Shown: positions 24,506 through 31,805 of the stretch, one piece after another | How the letters are laid out: each line of letters starts with the position of its first letter | How positions within the stretch are numbered: the first letter of the stretch is position 1 | Assembly (NCBI GenBank): GCA_947494435.1 | Contig: CANLUY010000001.1 | Span: 734,001 to 798,000, forward strand | Length of the DNA stretch: 64,000 nucleotides | Origin: an uncultured Litoreibacter sp. | GTDB lineage: Bacteria; Pseudomonadota; Alphaproteobacteria; Rhodobacterales; Rhodobacteraceae | Direction: 5' to 3' | Program-made: the position numbers and the translations under genes | Notes under the pieces: model-generated | The model's input: only the letters and a program-made list of their open reading frames with translations | The model's database searches: none | Told to the model about the DNA's origin: nothing

Positions 24506-25471
24506 TTATCCCCAAAGGTTTGCATCAGGCGCGTGCACGCCCTGATCGTCAAAAGTTAGCGGTGTGTCACGGTCTTCGGCCAGAAGCAGCGGCCCGTCAA
24601 GGTCGGTGAATGCCACGCCCTGCGCAAGAATCGTCGCAGGTGCCATGGCGAGGGATGATCCAACCATACATCCAACCATGATCCCGTAGCCCTGCGCGAT
24701 GCCTTCGCGCTTCAATTCCAGCGCCTCAGTCAGGCCGCCAGTTTTGTCGAGCTTGATGTTGATCACATCGTACTTGTCCTTGAGGCCCCGCAGCGAAGCG
24801 CGGTCGTGGCAGGATTCATCTGCGCAGACCGGCAGCGGGCGTTCAATCTCTGCCAACATGTCATCAGCGCTTGCCGGCAAAGGTTGTTCGACCAGTTTGA
24901 CGCCGAGGCGCAGGAGATGCGGCGCGAGCTCTGAATAAACCTCAGCCGTCCAGCCCTCATTGGCGTCAATGATGATCGGCGTCTCCGGCGCTCCACGGCG
25001 CACGGCCTCAAGCCGCGGCATATCATCCGGCGTGCCAAGTTTGATTTTCAGAAGCGGTCTGTGGCTGTGTTTGCGGGCTGAGGCTTCCATGTCCTCGGGG
25101 CTCGCTAGCGACAGGGTGAAGGCAGTGATTTCCGGCTTTGGCGCGGGCAGGTCCAGCAGATCCCAGACCCGTTTGCTCGCTGCCTTGGCTTCCAGATCCC
25201 ACAAAGCGCAGTCGACCGCGTTGCGGGCCGCGCCTGCGGGCAAGGCAGATTGCAGCTCTGCCCGCGTGATCCCGCCGGGCAGGCTGTTGATTTCTTCGGT
25301 CACGGAGGTCAGCGTTTCGTCATAGCGGGCATAGGGCACACATTCGCCATGGCCAGTGATCCCGTCACGCGTTACATGCGCCGTCAGCACCTTGGCTTCG
25401 GTGCGTGAGCCACGAGAGATCGTGAAGACCTCGGCCAGTTTGAACGTATCCGCCGTGACCGTGATCATCAA
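24506..25471 (-). CDS. dgcA: DgcA-like N-acetyl-D-glutamate racemase / dipeptide epimerase (enolase superfamily)
   Basis: A 321-residue muconate-lactonizing/enolase-superfamily enzyme. Catalytic acid-base lysines are in LLKIKLGT (Lys142, Lys144) and INIKLDKTGG (Lys240); metal ligands are Asp169 (IIDANEGW), Glu195 (LVEQPLP) and Asp218 (CADES). That set is typical of L-Ala-D/L-Glu epimerases. Because a DUF1611 gene precedes it, with an ATGA overlap, the better inference is DgcA, which racemises N-acetyl-D-glutamate in the D-glutamate catabolic pathway described in marine bacteria. A murein-peptide epimerase role cannot be excluded from sequence alone. Confidence 0.88.
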   Translation of the reverse strand: MMITVTADTFKLAEVFTISRGSRTEAKVLTAHVTRDGITGHGECVPYARYDETLTSVTEEINSLPGGITRAELQSALPAGAARNAVDCALWDLEAKAASKRVWDLLDLPAPKPEITAFTLSLASPEDMEASARKHSHRPLLKIKLGTPDDMPRLEAVRRGAPETPIIIDANEGWTAEVYSELAPHLLRLGVKLVEQPLPASADDMLAEIERPLPVCADESCHDRASLRGLKDKYDVINIKLDKTGGLTEALELKREGIAQGYGIMVGCMVGSSLAMAPATILAQGVAFTDLDGPLLLAEDRDTPLTFDDQGVHAPDANLWG

Positions 25472-26469
25472 AGCGCTTCCAGCGCGTCGACCAGACGCTC
25501 TGCGCCGAAGCGGAACGGATCGGTTGTTGGCAGACCCATGCGGTCTTCGACCTCAGCCAGATAGGCTTTCGCCTCATCTTCACCCATATGCTGGGTGTTG
25601 ATCGAGATGCCGATCACTTTGCACGCAGGGTTCACAATCTTCGCCATGGTCAGCGAGAGATCACGCAGGTCTTCCAGTGCAGGTTGCTGATAGTCAGGCA
25701 GACCGCGCATGTGTTTGCGGGTCGGCTCATGCGCAAGCACCAGCGCATCCGGCTGGCCACCATGGATCAGCGCAAGGGTCACACCGGAATACGAGGCGTG
25801 GAACAAGGAGCCCTGCCCTTCGATGTGATCCCAGTGATCTTCGTCGTTGTCAGGGGTCAGATATTCCACCGCACCAGCCATGAAATCGGCAATCACGGCG
25901 TCAAGCGGTACGCCGCCGCCAGTGATCAGGATGCCGGTTTGACCGGTTGGGCGGAAGGTGGATTTCATACCGCGCTTGCGCATCTCTGCATCCATGCAAA
26001 GCCCTGTGTACATCTTGCCGACGGAGCAGTCAGTGCCGACTGCGAGGATGCGTTTGCCGGTGCGCTTGACGCCCGACGCAATCGGGTATGCAACGGATGG
26101 GATGCGTACATCATGCAGGGTGCGGCCATGCACTTTCGCAGCGCGTTGCACTTCATCTTCGTCACGCAGAAGGTTGTGGAGGCCCGACGCAATATCGTAG
26201 CCCATTTCAAGTGCTTCAACGAGCACCTCTTTCCATGCATCCGAGATAACACCACCCCGGTTTGCCACACCAATCACCAGTGTCTTGGCGCCTGCATCAA
26301 GGCCCTCTTGCAAGGTCATGTCGCTGAGCCCAACTGTGGTGCCACAGCCCGGCAAACGGAACTGGCCGACAGCATTCTCAGGACGCCAGTCCTTGATGCC
26401 TTGCGCCACTTTCGCAGCGAGTGCGTCCGGCGCGTCGCCGAGGAACAAAAGATAAGGTGTTTGGATCAT
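25468..26469 (-). CDS. dgcN: DgcN-like D-glutamate N-acetyltransferase (DUF1611)
   Basis: A 333-residue DUF1611 protein. It contains a P-loop-like stretch VGTDCSVGKMYTGL (residues 144-157), and later GQGSLFHASYSGVTLALIHG. In marine gammaproteobacteria a DUF1611 protein called DgcN acetylates D-glutamate before racemisation by DgcA; the same two genes are coupled here, so I adopt the name by homology and context. I start at the ATG at 26469, since MIQTPYLLFLGDAPD begins the family; the upstream frame to 26583 adds 38 unlikely residues. It is first of the three-gene unit. Confidence 0.87.
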   Translation of the reverse strand: MIQTPYLLFLGDAPDALAAKVAQGIKDWRPENAVGQFRLPGCGTTVGLSDMTLQEGLDAGAKTLVIGVANRGGVISDAWKEVLVEALEMGYDIASGLHNLLRDEDEVQRAAKVHGRTLHDVRIPSVAYPIASGVKRTGKRILAVGTDCSVGKMYTGLCMDAEMRKRGMKSTFRPTGQTGILITGGGVPLDAVIADFMAGAVEYLTPDNDEDHWDHIEGQGSLFHASYSGVTLALIHGGQPDALVLAHEPTRKHMRGLPDYQQPALEDLRDLSLTMAKIVNPACKVIGISINTQHMGEDEAKAYLAEVEDRMGLPTTDPFRFGAERLVDALEAL

Positions 26470-26613
26470 GGCTAAAGCCCCCCGATATGTTGGCGAATCT
26501 ATTCTTGCGCGAGTATACCGCGTCGCGCCCCTCATGCCTTTGCGAAACGCGGCGCGATAGAGCCAGATCGGTGAAGATATCAAGCCAGATGAAGACCTAC
26601 ACGCAAGAATCTT

Positions 26614-27246
26614 CTAGTCTCTCTGCAAGGTGGTGGAGAATGACTTGCGCGAGACATTGATATCGCCCCACTCCTGCTGAGGTATTGAACGGACCGGATC
26701 TCTAACGTCATCGACAAACCAGCCGCCCCGCTCAAACGATAATTTGAGCGGGTGACATTCCTGTGGGGTCTGACTGCGCGCATTGAGCAAGACGATGCGC
26801 CTGCCGCGCACGGCCTCAGCCATAGCGGGAACACGCGGATCAGCATCTGGCGTGCTTTGCGTGATCTCGAAGCGACCCGCGGCATCGGCGATGCGCGCGC
26901 GGATCACATCCGTGAAGGACTCGATCAACTTGCTTCGCGCTCTGGCGGCGGCCTGTTCCATGCCTAGCTCACTCATCACGCCGAGTTTTGCGTTGAGCAG
27001 GACGCCCAACGCTTCCGCTTCTTCCGCGTCAAAGGCAGTCAAACGCGTCCGGTAATTGAACCCCAACTCGATCCCACCCTGGTTGCCCTGATAGACAATG
27101 ATCGGCAGACCGGCCTCCGTCAGCGCATCGACATCGCGCAGAATGGTGCGGCGGGACACTTCAAGCTCCCGCGACAGATCCGTGCTGGTCAACCGGCCCC
27201 GGTTCTGGAGCAACAGCAATATCTGCAATAATCGTGCGGCGCGCAT
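26614..27246 (-). CDS. YafY-type helix-turn-helix transcriptional regulator
   Basis: A 210-residue regulator. The N-terminus RAARLLQILLLLQNRGRLTS and the HTH LSRELEVSRRTILRDVDALT (about residues 20-45) are typical of YafY/HTH_11 regulators. The C-terminal part, including GRRIVLLNARSQT and LKLSFERGGWFVDDV, resembles a short WYL-type effector domain but lacks a clear WYL triad. It is divergent from the next plus-strand gene with 76 bases between them, the most probable target; it may also affect the D-glutamate unit 145 bases downstream. Confidence 0.88.
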   Translation of the reverse strand: MRAARLLQILLLLQNRGRLTSTDLSRELEVSRRTILRDVDALTEAGLPIIVYQGNQGGIELGFNYRTRLTAFDAEEAEALGVLLNAKLGVMSELGMEQAAARARSKLIESFTDVIRARIADAAGRFEITQSTPDADPRVPAMAEAVRGRRIVLLNARSQTPQECHPLKLSFERGGWFVDDVRDPVRSIPQQEWGDINVSRKSFSTTLQRD

Positions 27247-27322
27247 GGCTGTCTCTCAAACATGACAGAAGATGTCACATTAGCCGCGCTATGAGGTGAG
27301 TCGTCAAGAAAAGGAAACCCAA

Positions 27323-27739
27323 ATGAACACTGTGACCTACGGCACTGGCAACGCGGATGATCCATGGCAGTTGAAGACACCTCCGCTCAGCTCAGAATTC
27401 CTCGTCTGGAAAGACGAAGCGGCTGATCCACCCGCGATCTGGGTGCAGGTTGGCAAGACCAAACTGTCCTATCAATTGCGTGGTCTTGAAGATTGCGCGT
27501 CAATGCTGAAAGCGCATGGAGATTGGATGCAGCTGGGCAATGCCGATGAGGGCAAACCGGTCAAGGACGGCACGGTTGAGGCGTGGGCGCGCAGCGACAG
27601 CAATCCGGTTGGCGGCTATTACGGCTTGCGCAAAGGCTATCGCGGCCGCTTTGCCAATTACATGACCCCGGTCATGGAGATGTTGGGGCTGGTCGAGCTG
27701 GAGCACAATGCGCGCAACAACCGCGTGCGGGCCCTTTAA
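27323..27739 (+). CDS. Conserved small protein (DUF6855-like), function unknown
   Basis: A 138-residue soluble protein with GTGNADDPWQLKTPPLSSEF near the start, a middle segment IWVQVGKTKLSYQLRGLEDC and a C-terminal KGYRGRFANYMTPVMEMLGL resembling a small winged-helix. I associate it, from memory, with DUF6855; no enzyme motif is visible. I use the ATG at 27323; an in-frame GTG-type start at 27296 gives nine extra residues. The divergent YafY-type regulator is probably its regulator. The stop overlaps the convergent TIM-barrel gene by four bases. Confidence 0.78.
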   Translation: MNTVTYGTGNADDPWQLKTPPLSSEFLVWKDEAADPPAIWVQVGKTKLSYQLRGLEDCASMLKAHGDWMQLGNADEGKPVKDGTVEAWARSDSNPVGGYYGLRKGYRGRFANYMTPVMEMLGLVELEHNARNNRVRAL

Positions 27740-28572
27740 GCGTCGAGATCGCGCCAGATATCCTCGACCCAGCCCTTGATGACCTGCGCCTCTTCCCAAC
27801 GGTTGGACATCTCGCGCCCATCAGGACCGGTGATGGCATATTCTGGCGGGCCAAGCTCGCAGACAAAGATGCAATCGCCCTCGGCGTTGCGGTCGCGCCA
27901 TGAGGTCATTCCTTCGCGCCACCAGCCCTTGAACAGCTCCACCCATTTCTGGTGCTGCGGGAAATCAAGTTGCAGCTGGATCTGCTGGCGCGATGCGACG
28001 CGGCCCTGAAAGCTGTCGGAGCGTTCCAGAATGAGGGAAATCAGACCAAGGTCGAGATCGCTGAGCGGGAACCAGAACTCCCGGTCGACAACATAATGAC
28101 TTAGGTCGGCACAAATGCGCATGTCGGGGATACGCTCGATCAGCTGCAGTGTCGTGTAGAGATCATTGGTGATGCAATTGCGATGCGTCTCGAACTGGAT
28201 GGGTTGGCCGATCCGGTCCGACATTTCCATCCATGTCTCGATCACCGGCACCATATCATCCAGCGCAATCGGCATCACCTGCCCGATTACATCCACGAAC
28301 GGCGCGCCGAAATCCTTCGCCATTTTCAGCGTGTCTTCGAGGCTTTCAATGGTTTTCGGGAAGGCTACGATCAGCGGCGTGAGGTTGTTGCGCTCCATAT
28401 GCGGGCGGACGGCATGAGCCGTGGCCACGTCTGAAGCGCCCAGATCGATGGCCATACCATCAAACCCTGCGCCAGACACCATCTCGCAGACCTGATCATA
28501 GGGCAGCTTGACGCCCGTCTGGTCATGCGGTTGCATAGCCCAAAGCGAAGTGTAGGTTTTCAGCTGCCTCAT
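27736..28572 (-). CDS. Sugar phosphate isomerase/epimerase-like TIM-barrel protein
   Basis: A 278-residue protein of the xylose-isomerase-like TIM-barrel (AP endonuclease family 2) type. Likely metal-binding positions are in FDGMAIDLGASDV, QFETHRNC (Glu and His), ICADLSHYVVD (Asp and His) and the late VCELGPPEY (Glu). It is coupled to the upstream desaturase gene (ATGA overlap), so the two products very likely act in one pathway. The substrate cannot be read from the sequence; an isomerase or epimerase acting on a small hydroxyacid or sugar is a guess. Confidence 0.82.
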   Translation of the reverse strand: MRQLKTYTSLWAMQPHDQTGVKLPYDQVCEMVSGAGFDGMAIDLGASDVATAHAVRPHMERNNLTPLIVAFPKTIESLEDTLKMAKDFGAPFVDVIGQVMPIALDDMVPVIETWMEMSDRIGQPIQFETHRNCITNDLYTTLQLIERIPDMRICADLSHYVVDREFWFPLSDLDLGLISLILERSDSFQGRVASRQQIQLQLDFPQHQKWVELFKGWWREGMTSWRDRNAEGDCIFVCELGPPEYAITGPDGREMSNRWEEAQVIKGWVEDIWRDLDA

Positions 28573-29552
28573 TCCGCAGGGATCCGCGCGGAGCGTCCGC
28601 CGGAAGTCGGCACAACCCAGACTTCGTCCATCGGATACTGGCTTTCATCCTTGGCCCGCAGCTTGGCGATGACTTCGCGCTGGAATTCCAGCCAGCCCAT
28701 GCGATGCACCTCGCCTGCCTTGTCTTCGATCTTGTCGTTGAGCTCTTTCAGCTTCCAGAACGGCACAGCCGGAAAGGTGTGATGGGCCGTATGATAAGGC
28801 ATCTGCCAGCAGAGCCAGCGGCCAAACCCGTTAATCCGCGTGGAGCGCGTATTCTCAAGAATGTCATTCTCGTGGCTCAGCCCCAGATGCTCAATCGTGT
28901 TCTGCAACTGATGCACGGGCTTGGTCAGGATCATTGGGATCAGCCAGAAGGTCAGCATTACCCAGCTGCCTGCGGCGATGGAGACGAGTGCAAAGAGGCC
29001 GTAAAGTGCGAGGTGAGCGCGGGCTTCAAAGATCACCTTGGCCTCTTCTTCTTGACGAATATAGGGCTCCAGAATGATGCCGCGTGCCCTTCGGATGTTG
29101 CCCACGATCCGGTTGCGCCAATAGGTGACACCTGTCAGCCAAAGCAAGTAGGTTGTCAACGTGTAGGGCTCACGCACCAACTCGCCGTCCCGCTCCCAAT
29201 CCTGTGTGTATTGGTGATGCGCGAAATGCATGATCTGGTCGAAATCGCGCGGGAAGATTTGGATGAAGCCAATGACACGGCCAAAGACCTCGTTCAGTTT
29301 GCGCGTCTTGAACACCGTCGCGTGGGACAATTCGTGCTGGCCCGCGTAGAGGAAGTTCAACAGCACCCCAAGCGCGAAGCCTGTCGCAATCACCCAAAGC
29401 GAGCCCATCGCCACCCCATGCAACACGGCGACAATCGCGATTGCGCCGAAATGCGAGCCCAATTGCAAAAAGCCTCGCGTGTCAGAGCGTTCCGAGAGCG
29501 CCCGCAATTCCTGCGGCGTCAATATCTTGCGGCGTGAAAAACTTGCTTCCAT
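28569..29552 (-). CDS. Membrane fatty-acid-desaturase-like di-iron protein
   Basis: A 327-residue integral membrane protein with the three histidine boxes of the fatty acid desaturase superfamily: HELSH at 73-77, HFAHH at 109-113, and HTAHH near residue 255, coordinating a di-iron centre. Hydrophobic segments occur at about 35-70 and about 175-215. A clear GGAGGT site precedes the ATG. Its unusual partner, a coupled TIM-barrel isomerase, and a divergent LysR regulator argue for a specific catabolic or modification role rather than bulk lipid desaturation. Members of this superfamily also hydroxylate small molecules; which applies is unknown. Confidence 0.85.
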   Translation of the reverse strand: MEASFSRRKILTPQELRALSERSDTRGFLQLGSHFGAIAIVAVLHGVAMGSLWVIATGFALGVLLNFLYAGQHELSHATVFKTRKLNEVFGRVIGFIQIFPRDFDQIMHFAHHQYTQDWERDGELVREPYTLTTYLLWLTGVTYWRNRIVGNIRRARGIILEPYIRQEEEAKVIFEARAHLALYGLFALVSIAAGSWVMLTFWLIPMILTKPVHQLQNTIEHLGLSHENDILENTRSTRINGFGRWLCWQMPYHTAHHTFPAVPFWKLKELNDKIEDKAGEVHRMGWLEFQREVIAKLRAKDESQYPMDEVWVVPTSGGRSARIPAE

Positions 29553-29631
29553 GACGGACCTCCGATGTCAGTAATGGCCGAAGATGACACAGAATTTTTT
29601 TCATGTCATACTGGAAAAATTCAGGTGTTAC

Positions 29632-30510
29632 GTGAAATGGATTCATGTATTGATCCCCCCGATTTCCGCATTGCGCGCTCTGGTCAGCTTATCGCAAACC
29701 GGCAGCATCACGAAAACGGCCGATGCAGTTGGCCTCACTCAGTCTGCAATCAGCCACCAAATGCGGACGTTAGAGGACAGGCTAAGTTTCGAGGTCATTC
29801 GCAAACGCGGTCGAAATGTCGAGTTGACGCCTCGAGCGCGCCAATATGTGGCGGAGATTGCACCGGCGTTAAAGGCACTGGCAGAGGCCAGCGGAACGGT
29901 CCAGATTACAGGCGCACTTCGCTTGAACGTCGCGCCGGGCTTCGCAGCCAGTTGGTTGGCTCCCCGCATCGGCGATTTTATCGCAGCACATCCGGGGCTT
30001 CGCATCACCATTAACACCCCAAAAGGCTATGGTGATCTGGGTACACGTGAAGATGATCTCTACGTCTCGTTTCTACCTGAAACGCTAGTGCCATCTCATG
30101 CAATCAAGCTTATGAGCGTTGCGTTCTTTCCGGTTGCTGCACCGCGACTTACGGGTGGCAAACAGTTCCGTCATGCTGAAGAGGCCATGGATTATCCGCT
30201 CTTGCATCTTGATGATGTGAAAGACTGGTCGTCTTGGTTCGGGTCTGCTGGCAAGCATGTCGAACTTAGGAAAGATGATATCGTCTTTCAGGACATGCAA
30301 ATCATGGCGGCAATGACACGAGCCGGATTGGGCGTCTCGTTGGGTGACGCGTTAACCAGCGAGGCTGCATTAGCCCGCGGTGAACTTATCCGTTTGCATT
30401 CTCATGAATGGGCATCATCGCGATCTTACTGGCTGATTGAGGGCAATGGAGGCGATACAGATGCGCGGCGGGTATTTAAAGATTGGATGATTTCAATGAT
30501 CAACGCTTAA
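29632..30510 (+). CDS. LysR family transcriptional regulator (GcvA-like)
   Basis: A regulator with HTH at about residues 8-65 (LSQTGSITKTADAVGLTQSA) and an effector domain of the GcvA type, with FAASWLAPRIGDFIAAHPGL. I favour the GTG at 29632 (AGGTG upstream), giving IPPISALRAL near the N-terminus as in relatives; an ATG at 29584 would add 16 residues and leave only 31 bases to the divergent desaturase start. It probably controls the desaturase and TIM-barrel unit. The inducer is unknown. Confidence 0.88.
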   Translation: MKWIHVLIPPISALRALVSLSQTGSITKTADAVGLTQSAISHQMRTLEDRLSFEVIRKRGRNVELTPRARQYVAEIAPALKALAEASGTVQITGALRLNVAPGFAASWLAPRIGDFIAAHPGLRITINTPKGYGDLGTREDDLYVSFLPETLVPSHAIKLMSVAFFPVAAPRLTGGKQFRHAEEAMDYPLLHLDDVKDWSSWFGSAGKHVELRKDDIVFQDMQIMAAMTRAGLGVSLGDALTSEAALARGELIRLHSHEWASSRSYWLIEGNGGDTDARRVFKDWMISMINA

Positions 30511-30857
30511 CTGGCTGGCAACAATCCTGCCGGGGCTGTTTCGTCGACAATAAAATCAACAGCTGGGGAATGAGCCGCCACCGTATTGCGCTTGAACTCA
30601 AATATCCGTTCGCCTGCCTCTTCTTGCGACGTCACGATCAATGCCTGATATAGATGTCGCCCGCCATCATATATATCGACAAGTCCCCGCATGTGCGGCG
30701 CTGTTTCCGCATCTACCGAAAAGTGACGTTCGCCGAACTCAAGAATGGTGAAAATCTCATCTGCAACGTGTACGCGAAGCCGGGACCGCTTTCGTTGTGC
30801 CAGCTTTTGCGCTGCATCAATACCGGCCTGAACTTCCCGAGACAGAAACGTGGACAT
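30507..30857 (-). CDS. Conserved hypothetical protein
   Basis: A 116-residue soluble protein. It begins STFLSREVQAGIDAAQKLAQ, then contains RSRLRVHVADEIFTILEFGE and an alternating strand pattern ending YDGGRHLYQALIVTSQEEAG. No catalytic or metal motif recognised. GAGGGA lies seven bases before the ATG. It overlaps the LysR stop by four bases in a convergent arrangement. Similar proteins appear as uncharacterised in Rhodobacteraceae, as far as I recall. Confidence 0.75.
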   Translation of the reverse strand: MSTFLSREVQAGIDAAQKLAQRKRSRLRVHVADEIFTILEFGERHFSVDAETAPHMRGLVDIYDGGRHLYQALIVTSQEEAGERIFEFKRNTVAAHSPAVDFIVDETAPAGLLPAS

Positions 30858-30961
30858 GCTGATTCCCTCATTAACACTAAGTTGAGCTTAACTAACTTGG
30901 GAGGTTTTTCCTAAAAATTCGTTTCAATTCTGTGACATACCCACAAGATATCCAGATGTAG

Positions 30962-31729
30962 CTAGGCCACGACCTTTGGTCGCAATACATGGGGTATTTT
31001 GGGGTCGTAAAGTGCGGAGTCTTTGAAGTCTTTTATGTCAGCCAAAGCCGGACCTACCAAAATTAATGCTGTGCGGGTGATCTTCTCAGCCCGTACTTTC
31101 TGATGAATATCACTGAGTGTCCCGCGTAGGTACAACTCATCAGGCCACGATGCACGGTAGGCGACAATCACAGGGCAATCTGATCCATAATGAGGTGTCA
31201 GGATGCGCTCAATCTCACGTAACGCGCGGATACCTAGATGGATCGCGAGAGTCGTGCCAGTGCGCGCGAAATTCTCAAGCGTTTCCCCTTCCGGCATCGA
31301 AGTCGACTTCATCGACATCCGCGTCAGGACGATGGATTGCGAAATTTCAGGCACCGTCAATTCTTGACCCAAGGCAGCTGCGGCCGCCGCATATGCGGGC
31401 ACCCCAGGGATGATTTGATAATCGATCCCTTCTGCTTTTAGCCGCCGGATTTGCTCCGCGATCGCGCCATAAAGCGAAGGATCACCGGAATGCACACGAG
31501 CCACATCTTCCCCCCGCCTGTGCGCTGAAACTATTTCTGCATGCGTGTCGTCCAAGGTCATCGGGGCCGTGTCCATGACGCGCGCCCCTTCAGGTGCGCC
31601 TGCAACCACGGCTTCCGGCACCAAAGATCCTGCATATAAGCAGACTGGGCAGGTCCCAATTATCCGCTGCGCCTTCAAGGTCAATAATTCCGGATCGCCA
31701 GGACCCGCACCGATAAAATACACAGTCAT
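30962..31729 (-). CDS. cobM: Precorrin-4 C11-methyltransferase
   Basis: CobM transfers a methyl group from SAM to C-11 of precorrin-4 during corrin ring building. The 255-residue protein has the tetrapyrrole methylase signature TVYFIGAGPGDPELLTLKAQ at the N-terminus, RVHSGDPSLYGAIAEQI in the middle and CPVIVAYRASWPDE near the end, specific to CobM/CbiF. It is last in the minus-strand cobalamin operon, after the cbiG-cobJ fusion, with a 76-base gap. A GGAG site is present. Confidence 0.96.
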   Translation of the reverse strand: MTVYFIGAGPGDPELLTLKAQRIIGTCPVCLYAGSLVPEAVVAGAPEGARVMDTAPMTLDDTHAEIVSAHRRGEDVARVHSGDPSLYGAIAEQIRRLKAEGIDYQIIPGVPAYAAAAAALGQELTVPEISQSIVLTRMSMKSTSMPEGETLENFARTGTTLAIHLGIRALREIERILTPHYGSDCPVIVAYRASWPDELYLRGTLSDIHQKVRAEKITRTALILVGPALADIKDFKDSALYDPKIPHVLRPKVVA

Positions 31730-31805
31730 TCAAATTCTCCAATTCGAGCCCGTTCACGGGAGGGTGGGCGGGGCGATGCGCGATAGCGCTAGCGTCGCAC
31801 GGCCT

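Noticed and set aside
25588-26475. A 295-codon plus-strand frame antisense to the DUF1611 gene
   Set aside because: Shadow of a strongly supported gene; no motif.
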